DNA of 64,000 bases from Paractinoplanes ferrugineus (GCF_016862195.1 NZ_BOMM01000029.1:62001-126000), one strand, 5' to 3'. Numbered from the stretch's first letter, positions 1 through 8,912 are shown. Numbers and translations are program-made. The notes: a model not told the origin generated them from the sequence alone.

Positions 1-1392
1 TCCGCCGACCGGTTCGCGGTGCTCACGTTCGACCACCAGATCGACCGCCCGGAAGACCTCGGCGCGGGCCTGGCCGAGGCGAGCGACCGCAACCGGTTCC
101 GCGCGGTGGAGCATCTGGCCCGCGCCGGGGCGCGTGGCGGCACCGAGCTGCTCGCGCCGCTGACCGAGGGTCTCGGCCTGCTGCGGGACAGCGAGGGCCG
201 GGACCGGGTGCTGGTGCTGGTCACCGACGGTCAGGTGGGCAACGAGGACCAGATCGTGCACGAGGTCACCCAACTGATCGGACCGACCCGGGTGCACACG
301 ATCGGCATCGACCGGGCGGTCAACGCCGGCTTCCTGGGCCGGCTGGCGGCGCTCGGCGCCGGCCGGGCCGAGCTGGTGGAGAGCGAGGACCGGCTCGACG
401 AGGCGATGGAGCACATCCACCGGCGCATCGGCGCGCCGGTCGTCACCGACCTGCGGGTGGAGGCCGACGGTCTGCGCCTGATCGACGACGAGCGCACCCC
501 GGCCCGGCTGCCCGGCCTCTACCCGGGTGTGCCGCTCGTGATCGCCGGCCGGTTCTCCGGCAAACCCGGCGGCCGGCTCACCGTGGTCGGGCGCACCCGT
601 GACGACCAGGAGTTCCGCACCACCGTCGAGGTGCACGAGCGCGCCGAGCCGGCGGTCGTGGCCCAGTGGGCGCGGGCCCGGCTGCGCGATCTGGAGGACG
701 CCTACGCCGCCGGGGACCACAGTCTCGAGCAGCGCATCGTCGCGACGTCCCGGCGTTACGGGGTGCTGTGCCGGTTCACCGCGTTCGTGGCGGTCGACAG
801 CCGGGTCGTCAACGAGGGCGGCCGGAACCGCCGGGTCACCCAGCCGGTCGAGATGCCGTCGGGCTGGGCCGGCGCCGGCGACGTCGCCCCGGCGCTGCTG
901 CGGATGAGCGCGGTGGCCTCGGTGCCGCCCGCCCCGATGGCGGCGCCGGCACCCGGCGGTCCGGCCCGGTTCGCTCCGCCACGGGCCGAGGCCGCCCGTT
1001 CCCGGGGCCCGGTGGGCTTTGCCAACGTCCCGTCGATGATGCGGGCCGGCAAGATGGCCGTCCCGGCGGGCGCGGCCCTGACTGCCGAGCAGGTGCGCGA
1101 GATCGTGGCCACCGAGGCGGTGCGGCTGCGCGACGCCGCCGGGCTGGCCGCCTACGAGCGCCGCGACCTGCTCGACGACCTGCACAGCCGACTCGAGGTC
1201 CTGGTGGGCCCGCTGTCCGACGAGGAGTTCACCCCCCTGCAGCAGCTGATCACGTTCCTGGCCGGCGACGCCACGCTCGACGAGAAGTGGGCCAAGGCGC
1301 TGGAGGTGCTGACCTCCTTCGGCGGCGACAGCGGCCCGGCGCAGGGCGGGGGTGGTGGCGGCTCGCCCCGCAAGGCGTTCTGGAAACGCTGA
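1..1392 (+). CDS. VIT/vWA domain protein, 3' part
   Basis: The reading frame is open from base 1, so the gene begins upstream; 463 codons are visible. The first residues (ADRFAVLTFD) are mid-vWA domain, and 'VLVLVTDGQVGNEDQI' is the usual strand with the late metal-site Asp. After the vWA fold come a beta-rich region and the 'RRYGVLCRFTAFVAVD' segment typical of bacterial inter-alpha-trypsin-inhibitor-like VIT/vWA proteins. An Ala/Pro-rich linker and a helical C-terminus end in a Gly-rich tail. Family members are usually cell-surface or periplasmic and of unknown role. The N-terminal VIT domain and any signal peptide lie outside the window, so export cannot be judged. It converges on the next gene across a strong hairpin. 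Confidence 0.85.
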   Translation, partial: SADRFAVLTFDHQIDRPEDLGAGLAEASDRNRFRAVEHLARAGARGGTELLAPLTEGLGLLRDSEGRDRVLVLVTDGQVGNEDQIVHEVTQLIGPTRVHTIGIDRAVNAGFLGRLAALGAGRAELVESEDRLDEAMEHIHRRIGAPVVTDLRVEADGLRLIDDERTPARLPGLYPGVPLVIAGRFSGKPGGRLTVVGRTRDDQEFRTTVEVHERAEPAVVAQWARARLRDLEDAYAAGDHSLEQRIVATSRRYGVLCRFTAFVAVDSRVVNEGGRNRRVTQPVEMPSGWAGAGDVAPALLRMSAVASVPPAPMAAPAPGGPARFAPPRAEAARSRGPVGFANVPSMMRAGKMAVPAGAALTAEQVREIVATEAVRLRDAAGLAAYERRDLLDDLHSRLEVLVGPLSDEEFTPLQQLITFLAGDATLDEKWAKALEVLTSFGGDSGPAQGGGGGGSPRKAFWKR

Positions 1393-1401
1393 GCGGAAAG
1401 G

Positions 1402-1436
1402 CCGGATGCCCGCCCCTCGCGGGAGCGGGCATCCGG
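1402..1436. terminator. Bidirectional hairpin terminator
   Basis: A perfect 12-bp inverted repeat (CCGGATGCCCGC / GCGGGCATCCGG) with an 11-nt loop lies between two convergent genes. It has no T-run, as is common for actinobacterial terminators. Confidence 0.8.
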
Positions 1437-1450
1437 GCCGGCTTGGTGGG

Positions 1451-3295
1451 TCAGCGGACGGGCGGGAGCTGCTTCGGGGAGTCGGTGGACGGCAGGCCGT
1501 GGGCGGCGATCTCGGCCGGGGACGCGGTGGCCAGGTCGAAGGTGTCCGCGGACTGCTCGGTCGCACTGTCCAGGGGGACACGGAACGGCTGGGCGTCGCC
1601 GACACAGGTGGTGCCCTTGGCGGGCAGGGCGCGGTAGAGCAGGTAGCGGTCGGTGATTCCGGTGGCGCAGGCGGACGTGCCGTAGGCGGTGTGGCCCCAG
1701 TTGTCGCTGGACAGCAGGCGGCTGTCCGGCAGCAGCTTCGACGACGACACGGCGTCGGCGTAGTTGGTGGCCGGGTCCCAGAGGCTGCCGACGATCAGGA
1801 GGGGGTGCTTGGTGTGTCGGTTGAACGGGCCGGTGTAGGCGTCCTCGTCGCGGACCGTCCACTTGTCGGCGGCGCACTGGGCGCTTGCCCAGGCCCAGGC
1901 GCGACCGAAGTACGGTGCGCGCTGGTCGGCGCGGGCGGCGGCGCGCGGCCAGGACGTGCCGTGCGCGGGGTGGCGGCCGTCGGTGCACATCACGGCGGAG
2001 TAGGCGTCGAACGAGTTGTCGTAGGGGAACGCCCGGCCCTCGGCCTGCTTCATCAGACGGCGGATCTCGGTGCCGGTGACCGCGAGCGAGTCCTTGCCGG
2101 GGACGTGGCCGGGCGTGGTCAGCTCGAACAGGTCGGCCGCGATGCCGGTGACCTCGGCGCCCGCGGTCGGCTCGTAGAGCGCGCCGAGCACCACGCCGAT
2201 GAAGGCCGCGTAGGTGACGGTCACGCCGTCGACGGTCAGCGGCTTGTTCTTCAGACGCTCGGCGAGCACCCGGAAGTTCTCCATCGGCTTCGCGCTGAAC
2301 GCGCACTTCGTGCTCCCGGCCGCCGAGCAGCGGCGCAGGATCTCGGCGAGGGCCCGGTAGGCGCCGTCGGCCGAGTGCAGGCGGTCGTCCTGGATCCGGC
2401 CGGCCGTCGATGCGGTGCCCACCCAGGCACGCGGGTCGATCACGCCGTCGACCACGATGGCCCGGAACCGGTCGGGGAACATGTTGGCGTAGTACTGACC
2501 GAGGGCGGTGCCGTAACTGAAGCCGAGGTAGGTGAGCTTGCTGTCGCCGACGGCGCGGCGCATCACGTCCAGGTCGCGGGCCACCTCGGCGGTCGACATG
2601 GCGCCGGCCAGCGCACGACCGGTGGTCGAGCAGGCGCGGGCCTCCTGACCGGCGGCCTTGAGGTAGGACTTCTCCTCGGCGGCGCCCCACGGGAAACCGA
2701 TGCCGAGCTTCGCCGTCACCGGCGCCTGCCGGCCGGCGTCCGCGAAGCAGGTGACCCGGTCGCTGAAGCCGATGCCGCGCGGGTCCATGCCGACGACGTC
2801 GAAGCGGTCCAGGAGGGCTTCGCTCAGGAAGTACGGGGCGGCCAGCGCCATCGAGACACCGGAACCCCCGGGCCCGCCCGGGTTGACGAACAGGCTGCCG
2901 ATGCGGTTCTTCTGGTCGCGTGCGCGGACCCGCAGCAGCGCGACGCTGATCTTCTCGCCGTCCGGCCGGTCGTAGTCGAGCGGGACCTTCGCCGTCGCGC
3001 ACTGGCCCCAGCCGTAGCAGGAATACCAGCTCAGTTTCGGTGTCACGACCGAGTCGACCCGGCGCCGCTCCACCGGACCGGTGCCGGCCGCAGACGTGCC
3101 GATTCCGGCCGCAGAGGTGCCGATCCCAGCCGGGGACGAACCGATTCCGGCCGGGAGCGAACCGGCGTCGGCGCGCACCGTGCCGGCGCCGAGCGGGGAC
3201 GGGGCGGCGGCGACGGGGGACGGGGTGATGAGCGTCCCGGCCAGCGCCAGGCCGGCGGCACCGGCCGCGAGCAGACGGGTGGTGAACGACGCCAT
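1451..3295 (-). CDS. Secreted tripeptidyl aminopeptidase-like alpha/beta hydrolase
   Basis: A 614-residue serine hydrolase of the Streptomyces SlpD/SlpE/Tap tripeptidyl aminopeptidase type, which removes N-terminal peptides from secreted proteins. The ATG at 3295 follows AGGAGG (3302-3307, 6-nt spacing) and opens a signal peptide (MASFTTRLLAAGAAG... to AAAPS). The longer in-frame upstream extension is rejected because it lacks both. The catalytic motifs are the nucleophile in GFSYG, the Asp in 'GSLWDPATNYADA' and the His in 'NWGHTAYG'; the last two lie in the C-terminal TAP-like domain. 'NPGGPGGSG' is the oxyanion-loop signature. Between signal peptide and enzyme sits a short run of near-identical seven-residue repeats (PAGIGSS, AAGIGTS). 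The gene is probably monocistronic. Confidence 0.9.
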   Translation of the reverse strand: MASFTTRLLAAGAAGLALAGTLITPSPVAAAPSPLGAGTVRADAGSLPAGIGSSPAGIGTSAAGIGTSAAGTGPVERRRVDSVVTPKLSWYSCYGWGQCATAKVPLDYDRPDGEKISVALLRVRARDQKNRIGSLFVNPGGPGGSGVSMALAAPYFLSEALLDRFDVVGMDPRGIGFSDRVTCFADAGRQAPVTAKLGIGFPWGAAEEKSYLKAAGQEARACSTTGRALAGAMSTAEVARDLDVMRRAVGDSKLTYLGFSYGTALGQYYANMFPDRFRAIVVDGVIDPRAWVGTASTAGRIQDDRLHSADGAYRALAEILRRCSAAGSTKCAFSAKPMENFRVLAERLKNKPLTVDGVTVTYAAFIGVVLGALYEPTAGAEVTGIAADLFELTTPGHVPGKDSLAVTGTEIRRLMKQAEGRAFPYDNSFDAYSAVMCTDGRHPAHGTSWPRAAARADQRAPYFGRAWAWASAQCAADKWTVRDEDAYTGPFNRHTKHPLLIVGSLWDPATNYADAVSSSKLLPDSRLLSSDNWGHTAYGTSACATGITDRYLLYRALPAKGTTCVGDAQPFRVPLDSATEQSADTFDLATASPAEIAAHGLPSTDSPKQLPPVR

Positions 3296-3579
3296 GCGTG
3301 CCCTCCTGAGAACCCGGCACCGCTGATGTCCCGGATGATCAGAAAGGTAGGTTCGGGGCGGATCTTCTCGGTTCGCCGTCGTGGTGCAGATTCGTTGCGG
3401 CCGGTCGGTGCCGTTTTCCCGACCGATCGTCCATCGCCGCTGGCCAGCCTGGTCGGTCCAGCCCGCGGCAGCCACCGGGGAGGAAAAGTCCGACGTTCCG
3501 TCATAGGCGTGATCGATGGATACGCGGGTAAGTTGGGCGGTCGATCGTCTCTGACAAGCTCGATGGCGGCGGGTGATTC

Positions 3580-4509
3580 GTGACGGACGGCGACCACGAC
3601 GAGGAGCGCGACCCGCTTCTCGTCCGGCCCTACCTGCGAGGGGACGCGCATACCGGCGACGGTGACGCGTCCATCCAGACGTGGCCGGCGGCGACCACGC
3701 GCGAGGTCCGGTCGCATCGCGCCCTGGAAGGTGTCGACGACCGGACGGCCGTGCTGTTGCTGCCGGACAAGCCACGGCGCCGGGTGACCCAGCGCCGGGT
3801 GCTGGTCCTGTTCCTCGCCTGCGCGCTGGTCCTGATCGGAGCGACCGCGGCGGCCGTGACGCATCTGCGCGCGGGCGGCCGGCCGTCCGCGTCGAGCACC
3901 CTGCCGGAGGCGCCGATCCCGGCACTGACCGGGCTGGTTCCGTCGTTGCGGCCGAGTCCGGCGCCAGTCACCTCCTCGCCCGTACCCCGCAAATCGGAAC
4001 GACGCAGCGCGAGCGCGTCGGCGAGCGCGACCAGCGCGAAGCCTTCCTCCGCACCGGCATCACCCGGTGTCACCGCGACAGTCGAGGGCGGCAAGTCGGC
4101 GATCGCACCCGGTAACGCGGTGGCGCCCGAACGGCCGTCGGTCGCCAGCACCGGGGCGATCCGCGGGCAGAACGGCCTGTGCCTCGACCTCGACGGTGGG
4201 GTCGCGTTCGAGTTCAACCACGTGCAGGTCGTCAAGTGCAACGGCAGCGGCGCCCAGCGATGGACCCTGGCCACCGACGGCACGCTGCGGGTTCAGGGCA
4301 TGTGCGCGCTGATCGTCGGCGACGGCACCGTCCACATCACCGGCTGCGACGGGCGGCAGACCGCGCAGTGGCGGGTGTCCGGCCAACTGCTGATCAACGG
4401 CTCGAACGGCAAGTGCCTCACCGATCCGGCAAGCGGCGCTACCAACGGTACGGGCGTGACGGTGACGGAATGCAACGGCCGCGCGAACGAGCGTTGGTCG
4501 TTGCCCTGA
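3580..4509 (+). CDS. Membrane-anchored ricin B-type lectin domain protein
   Basis: A 309-residue protein beginning at GTG. Residues 1-70 are a charged cytoplasmic segment, 73-94 form one transmembrane helix after an Arg-rich stop (PRRRVTQRR), and about 97-185 are a Ser/Pro/Ala-rich extracellular linker. The last ~125 residues form one ricin-B beta-trefoil, with the QxW-like repeats QRW, AQW and ERW and paired Cys in each lobe. The predicted topology puts the carbohydrate-binding domain outside the cell, anchored by an uncleaved helix. No catalytic domain is present, so it may tether the cell to a glycan or sense one. The 284-bp gap between this start and the divergent hydrolase gene shows no other gene. 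Confidence 0.8.
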   Translation: MTDGDHDEERDPLLVRPYLRGDAHTGDGDASIQTWPAATTREVRSHRALEGVDDRTAVLLLPDKPRRRVTQRRVLVLFLACALVLIGATAAAVTHLRAGGRPSASSTLPEAPIPALTGLVPSLRPSPAPVTSSPVPRKSERRSASASASATSAKPSSAPASPGVTATVEGGKSAIAPGNAVAPERPSVASTGAIRGQNGLCLDLDGGVAFEFNHVQVVKCNGSGAQRWTLATDGTLRVQGMCALIVGDGTVHITGCDGRQTAQWRVSGQLLINGSNGKCLTDPASGATNGTGVTVTECNGRANERWSLP

Positions 4510-4521
4510 CCCGCAGCGGTC

Positions 4522-6192
4522 CTACAGGGAGCGGGCCAGTGCTCGGCCGGCGGCCCGGCCGCTGAAGAGGCAGCCGCCGAGGAACGTGCCCTCCAGCGCG
4601 TTGTAGCCGTGCACGCCGCCGCCGCCGAAGCCGGCCACCTCACCCGCGGCGAACAGGCCGGGGATCGGCTCGCCGGACGCCGACAGCGCCCGCGACTCGA
4701 GGTCGGTCTGGATGCCGCCGAGCGTCTTGCGCGTGAGGATGTGCAGCTTGATGCCGATCAGCGGGCCGGCGGACGGATCGAGGAAGCGGTGCGGGGCGAC
4801 GGTGCGCCCGATCCGGTCGCCCCGGTAGCGCCGCGAGTTGTGGATGCCCTGGATCTGGGAATCCTTGCTGTACGGGTTGGTGATCTGCAGGTCGCGTGAC
4901 TCGACCTGGCGGCGGATCCCGGCCGGGTCCAGCAGCGGCTCGTCGGTCAGCTTGTTCATGCCGGCGACGAGTTCCTCCAGCGACGACGCCACCACGAAGT
5001 CGGCACCGTTGCGCTTGAACGCCTCCACCGGGGGCGGCGCCTGTTTGCCCAGGATGCGGGTGCGCACGAAGGCCCGGCGGTCCGAGGCGGTGATGTCCGG
5101 GTTCTGCTCGGAGCCGGACAGCGCGAACTCCTTGCGGATGATCTTCTGGGTCAGGATGAACCAGGAATGGTCGTACGCCGCGATGTCCGGGGTCGTGCGC
5201 AGGTGACGCAGCGTGCTCATGGTGTCGTAACCGGGCAGGCACGGATCGGGCAGGCGGCGACCGAGCGCGTCGAACCACATCGACGACGGGGCGGGCAGGA
5301 TGCGGATGCCGTGGCCGGGCCAGATCGGGTCCCAGTTGCGGATGCCCTCGGTGTAGTGCCACATCCGGTCGCGGTTGACCAGCCGCGCGCCGGCCGCGTC
5401 GGAGATCGCCAGCAGGCGGCCGTCCACGTAGGCGGGCACGCCGGTGATCATGTTCGTCGGCGGGACGCCCAGCGAGGACGGCCAGAACTCGCGGACCATC
5501 TCGTGGTTGCCGCCGATGCCACCGCTGGTCACGACCACCGCCGGCGCGGTCAATTGGAAATCCGCGAGCTCGTCGCGGTTGGACGGGACGCCGCGAGGCG
5601 CGCTGTCCGGGGCAAGGACTTTTCCGCGTACGCCGGTGACGGCGCCCGCCGTCACGATCAGCTCGTCGACCCGGTGCCGGTGATGGAACGTGACCAGCCC
5701 CTCGTCGGCCGCCCGCAGCACCGAGGCGACGAACGGGGCCACCACGCCGGTGCCGGTGCCCCAGGTGACGTGGAAGCGCGGGACGCTGTTGCCGTGGCCG
5801 TCGGCGCGCAGGCTGCCCCGCTCGGCCCAGCCGACGGTCGGCAGCCAGCTCATGCCGAGCGACTTGAGCCAGGCACGCTTCTCCCCGGCGGCGAACTCGA
5901 CATAGGCGCGGGCCCACTGGTGGCCCCACGCGTCCTCGTCGCCGAGCCGGTCGAACTGGGCGCTGCCCAGCCAGTCGGACCAGGCCAGCTCGACCGAGTC
6001 GCGCACGCCGAGGCGACGCTGCTCGGGGGTGTCGACCAGGAACAGGCCGCCGAACGACCAGAACGCCTGGCCGCCGAGGTTGGCCGCGTTCTCCTGATCG
6101 ACCAGGGCCACCCGCTTGCCGGCGGTGACGAGCTCATGGGTGGCGGCCAGACCGGCGAGGCCGGCGCCGACGACGATGACGTCCGCATTCAC
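4522..6192 (-). CDS. FAD-binding dehydrogenase (fumarate reductase/KstD superfamily)
   Basis: A 556-residue flavoprotein of the FAD-binding_2 family, close in style to mycobacterial Rv0785-type dehydrogenases related to 3-ketosteroid delta-1-dehydrogenases. The Rossmann motif VVGAGLAGLAA is at residues 6-16. 'NLGGQAFWSFGGLF' is the FAD/active-site loop, and the C-terminal 'GLFAAGEVAGFGGGGVHGYNALEGTFLGGC' is the second FAD-binding signature. It starts at GTG (6190-6192). The substrate is unknown; a Delta-1-dehydrogenase-like oxidation of a cyclic ketone is family inference. It is divergent from a TetR regulator with a long palindrome in the 55-bp gap, so repression by that TetR is likely. Confidence 0.88.
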   Translation of the reverse strand: MNADVIVVGAGLAGLAATHELVTAGKRVALVDQENAANLGGQAFWSFGGLFLVDTPEQRRLGVRDSVELAWSDWLGSAQFDRLGDEDAWGHQWARAYVEFAAGEKRAWLKSLGMSWLPTVGWAERGSLRADGHGNSVPRFHVTWGTGTGVVAPFVASVLRAADEGLVTFHHRHRVDELIVTAGAVTGVRGKVLAPDSAPRGVPSNRDELADFQLTAPAVVVTSGGIGGNHEMVREFWPSSLGVPPTNMITGVPAYVDGRLLAISDAAGARLVNRDRMWHYTEGIRNWDPIWPGHGIRILPAPSSMWFDALGRRLPDPCLPGYDTMSTLRHLRTTPDIAAYDHSWFILTQKIIRKEFALSGSEQNPDITASDRRAFVRTRILGKQAPPPVEAFKRNGADFVVASSLEELVAGMNKLTDEPLLDPAGIRRQVESRDLQITNPYSKDSQIQGIHNSRRYRGDRIGRTVAPHRFLDPSAGPLIGIKLHILTRKTLGGIQTDLESRALSASGEPIPGLFAAGEVAGFGGGGVHGYNALEGTFLGGCLFSGRAAGRALARSL

Positions 6193-6204
6193 GATTCAGG
6201 AATG

Positions 6205-6230
6205 TATCGGATTCAGCTTTGAATTGGATA
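6205..6230. promoter_or_regulatory. 26-bp palindromic operator for the adjacent TetR regulator
   Basis: The shared upstream region of two divergent genes holds an interrupted palindrome TATC-N2-ATTCA-N4-TGAAT-N2-GATA, with 18 of 26 positions symmetric. It lies 13 bp from the dehydrogenase start and 18 bp from the TetR start. Its length and place suit a TetR dimer controlling both genes. Confidence 0.7.
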
Positions 6231-6247
6231 GAGTGCGACGAGTGCGG

Positions 6248-6838
6248 ATGACGAAACGGCGGGCCGAGACCCGCGCGCGGCTGCTGGCGGCCGCGTTCCG
6301 GGTGTTCGCCGCGAAGGGGTTCGGCCCGGCCCGCATCGACGACGTCTGCGCCGAGGCTGGTTACACCCGCGGCGCGTTCTACTCCAACTTCGCCACTCTC
6401 GACGAGCTGTTCTTCGCCCTCTACGACGAGCGCGCGGCGATGATCGCGACCCAGGTGGCCGATGCGCTACGGGCGGACGAGTCCGCCCCGATCGAGCCGT
6501 CGATCCACGCCGTGATCGCCCGCACCGCCGCCACCCTGCTGCTCGACCGCGACTGGTTGCTGGTGAAGACCGACTTCCTGCTGTACGCGGCCCGCCGCCC
6601 CGAGGTCGCCGGCCGCCTCGCCGGGCACCGCGACCAGTTGCGCGGCGCGATCGAGGCCCGGCTGCTGGGTGTACGCGGCCGGTTGGCGCTCCCGGCCGGC
6701 GTCGCCGACGTGCCGGCGGCCGCCCACGCGGTGGTGGCGGCCTACGACGGCGTCACGATCCAGCTGCTGCTCGACGGCGACCTGCCCGCCGCCCGGGCCC
6801 GGCTGACCGACCTGCTGACCGCGTTGCTGGTGCGCTGA
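6248..6838 (+). CDS. TetR/AcrR family transcriptional regulator
   Basis: A 196-residue regulator. The N-terminal helix-turn-helix is classic TetR ('LLAAAFRVFAAKGFGPARIDDVCAEAG', then 'TRGAFYSNF'), followed by an all-helical ligand-binding domain. The ATG at 6248 is preferred; an in-frame GTG lies two codons upstream, and neither has a clear ribosome-binding site, so leaderless translation is possible. It is divergent from the FAD dehydrogenase across the palindrome at 6205-6230 and probably represses that gene and itself. The ligand is probably the dehydrogenase substrate or a relative, but this is inference. Confidence 0.9.
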   Translation: MTKRRAETRARLLAAAFRVFAAKGFGPARIDDVCAEAGYTRGAFYSNFATLDELFFALYDERAAMIATQVADALRADESAPIEPSIHAVIARTAATLLLDRDWLLVKTDFLLYAARRPEVAGRLAGHRDQLRGAIEARLLGVRGRLALPAGVADVPAAAHAVVAAYDGVTIQLLLDGDLPAARARLTDLLTALLVR

Positions 6839-6839
6839 C

Positions 6840-7035
6840 CCGGCGCCACCCGGCCGCCGCCACCCCGCGGCAGCGCGCCACCCGGCCGCTGTCACCCAGC
6901 CGGCGCCACCCGGCAGCGGGCCAGGCGGCAAGGCGCCCCCCGACAGCGTGCCAGGCGGCAAAGGCGCCCCCGCGGCAGCGTGCCAGGCGGCAGGCGCAGC
7001 GCGGCAGCGCTGCAGGCGGCAGGCGGCAGGCAGTG
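6840..7035. repeat. GC-rich degenerate tandem repeats
   Basis: Almost 200 bp are built from imperfect copies of two units: a CCGGCGCCACCCGGC-like unit at the left, and a GCAGCGTGCCAGGCGGCA-like unit repeated at the right, ending in GGCGGCAGGCGGCAGGCA. It separates the convergent TetR and Gfo/Idh/MocA genes and contains no coding signal. The right-hand units could fold into hairpins that end transcription. Confidence 0.65.
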
Positions 7036-7038
7036 CGG

Positions 7039-8160
7039 TTACGTCGCGGTCTGCCAGGTCTCGGCCGTGGTCAGCGGGACCGGGTCGGGGCGGTCGGTGG
7101 TCGTGGTCAGCTCGAGTCGGCGCCCCTCCTCGGCCGACTGCAGCAGTGACGTCATCGCGTCCAGGACGTGCAGGGCCAAGGAGCCGCTGGCGCGCGGGAC
7201 CGAGGTCGAACCGGCGGCGGAAGCCGGGGCCGAGAGCATGTCGAGCAGGCCGATGCCCCGGGTGGCGGTCAGGTAGCCGGCGGACGGTTCCAGCGTCTGC
7301 CAGTCGGAGCCGCCGAGCTCGAACAGGCGTACGTCGCCGGTGAAGTGGTTGGGGTCGGGGACGGCCAGGGTGCCGGCCTCGCCGTGGACCTCGATCGGGG
7401 CGGCGGTGGTGCGGACCGCGTCGAAGCTGGTGGTGATGGTGGACAGAGCGCCGTTCGCGTGGTGCAGGACACCGGTGACGTGGGTGTCGGTCAGCACCGG
7501 GATCTGCTCGCCCGCTCGCGCGCCGGAGCCGATGACGCGGGACGGGCGCAGCCGGGACGCCGCGCCGGTGACCGACACGATCGGGCCGAGCAGGTGGACC
7601 AGGGCCGAGATGTAGTACGGCCCCATGTCGAGCAGCGGGCCGCCGCCGGGCAGGTAGTAGAAGTCGGGATTGTGGTGCCAGCGCTCGTGGCCCGCTGTCG
7701 CCATCACGGCCACCGCGGACAGCGGGCGGCCGATCAGGCCGGTGTCGACGGCGGCGCGGGCGGTCTGCACGCCGGTGCCGAGGACCGTGTCGGGGGCGCA
7801 GCCGACCCGCACCTCAGCGGCGGCGGCCCGGTCGATGAGGGAACGCGCGGCGGGCATGTCGGCGGCGAGCGGCTTCTCGCCGTACACCTGCTTGCCGTGG
7901 CTGATCGCGCCCAGCGCGACCGAGGCGTGGGCGGCGGGCACCGTCAGGTTGAGCACCGTCTCGACGGCGTCGTCGCGCAGCAGTTCGTCGACCCCGACGG
8001 CGCGGCAGCCGACGATGCCGGCGGCGACCGACTCGGCGCGCGCGGCGTCGAGGTCGGCCACCGCGGCGATGGTCACGCGGGGGTGGTCACGCAGCGTCTC
8101 CAGGTATGCGCCGGAGATCCAGCCGGCGCCTACGATGCCGACGCGGTGCGGCTCGCCCAC
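7039..8160 (-). CDS. Gfo/Idh/MocA family sugar oxidoreductase
   Basis: A 373-residue NAD(P)-dependent oxidoreductase. The N-terminal Rossmann motif is VGIVGAGWISGAYL, followed by the family 'GEKPLAADMPAA' signature with the catalytic-site Lys, and 'GGGPLLDMGPYYISALVHLLG' in the C-terminal domain. The GTG start at 8160 sits just after GAAAGGGG and overlaps the end of the upstream ThuA-like gene by 31 nt, so the two are one operon. The pair is divergent from a rhamnogalacturonan lyase; oxidation of a sugar or uronic derivative from pectin breakdown is a reasonable but untested guess. Confidence 0.9.
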   Translation of the reverse strand: MGEPHRVGIVGAGWISGAYLETLRDHPRVTIAAVADLDAARAESVAAGIVGCRAVGVDELLRDDAVETVLNLTVPAAHASVALGAISHGKQVYGEKPLAADMPAARSLIDRAAAAEVRVGCAPDTVLGTGVQTARAAVDTGLIGRPLSAVAVMATAGHERWHHNPDFYYLPGGGPLLDMGPYYISALVHLLGPIVSVTGAASRLRPSRVIGSGARAGEQIPVLTDTHVTGVLHHANGALSTITTSFDAVRTTAAPIEVHGEAGTLAVPDPNHFTGDVRLFELGGSDWQTLEPSAGYLTATRGIGLLDMLSAPASAAGSTSVPRASGSLALHVLDAMTSLLQSAEEGRRLELTTTTDRPDPVPLTTAETWQTAT

Positions 8161-8825
8161 AGCATGCCCCTTTCGATGACGGTACGCACGTTGGGGTCCT
8201 CGAGGACGTCGAGGCTGTGGCCGGGGGTGGTGACGACGATCCGGCCCGCACCCCACTGCCTGGTCCAGATGGCCGGCGAGGTGATCGGGCGATGCCACGG
8301 GTGCCACGGCCGCACCGGGTGGGTGGTGGTGGCGAGCACGTCGATGAGGTCGTCGTGCAGCACCCAGTACTGCTCGGTCCGCAGGTCGAAGTCGGCGAGG
8401 CCGGCCGTGATCGGGTGCTCGCGCCCGAGGTCGGTGATCTCCACCGAGTGGCGCAGGAAGTTGTCCGTCTCGCCCCCGCGGCACTCCCCCGGTTCCCGGC
8501 TCGGATGGGTCGCGAACTGGCCGCCGACCAGCTGCAGATAGTCGGCGGAGGCGCGGAACGAGTCGGCGATGCCGCCGTGCCAGCCGGTGAATCCCGTCCC
8601 GGCGGCGACCGCCGAGCGCAACCCGGCCAGTTCCTCGCGGGTGATCGTGGACATGGTCACGCACTGCACGACCAGGTCGACTCCGGACAGATCGAGGTAG
8701 GCGGCGGTTGAGTCGGAGATTCGGACGTCGAATCCGTTGTCGGTCAGGAACGGTACGAAGAGCGACGTGGCCTCGATCGGCCGATGCCCTTCCCACCCTC
8801 CACGGACCACCAGAGCGTTAGCCAC
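8130..8825 (-). CDS. ThuA-like domain protein
   Basis: A 231-residue class-I-glutamine-amidotransferase-like fold of the ThuA family, named after a trehalose-utilisation locus. The protein opens 'ALVVRGGWEGHRP'; 'GFTGWHGGIADSF' and 'GGQFATHP' are the conserved blocks. It starts at GTG (8825) with a short G-rich element in front. ThuA domains are often linked to Gfo/Idh/MocA enzymes in sugar catabolism, exactly as here, where the downstream gene overlaps it by 31 nt. The catalytic role in the family is poorly defined. Confidence 0.88.
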   Translation of the reverse strand: MANALVVRGGWEGHRPIEATSLFVPFLTDNGFDVRISDSTAAYLDLSGVDLVVQCVTMSTITREELAGLRSAVAAGTGFTGWHGGIADSFRASADYLQLVGGQFATHPSREPGECRGGETDNFLRHSVEITDLGREHPITAGLADFDLRTEQYWVLHDDLIDVLATTTHPVRPWHPWHRPITSPAIWTRQWGAGRIVVTTPGHSLDVLEDPNVRTVIERGMLWASRTASAS

Positions 8826-8880
8826 CCCCTACGCCTATCAGATCAAGCGGCTCCGCGCCCACCGAAGGACGCAAAGACAT

Positions 8881-8890
8881 AGACATGTCT
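8881..8890. promoter_or_regulatory. Perfect 10-bp palindrome in divergent promoter region
   Basis: AGACATGTCT is a perfect palindrome between the ThuA and rhamnogalacturonan lyase genes, about 22 bp from the LacI-type site. It could bind a second regulator or be chance. Confidence 0.35.
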
Positions 8891-8912
8891 CAATTTGGCG
8901 ACTAGCTTCCGG

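Noticed and set aside
1152..3320. A 722-residue minus-strand frame overlapping the hydrolase gene
   Set aside because: It is the neighbouring frame of the aminopeptidase-like gene, Arg-rich and without motifs.
6840..7035. The repeat tract as a CRISPR array
   Set aside because: Units are short, imperfect and without unique spacers, and no cas genes are in the window.
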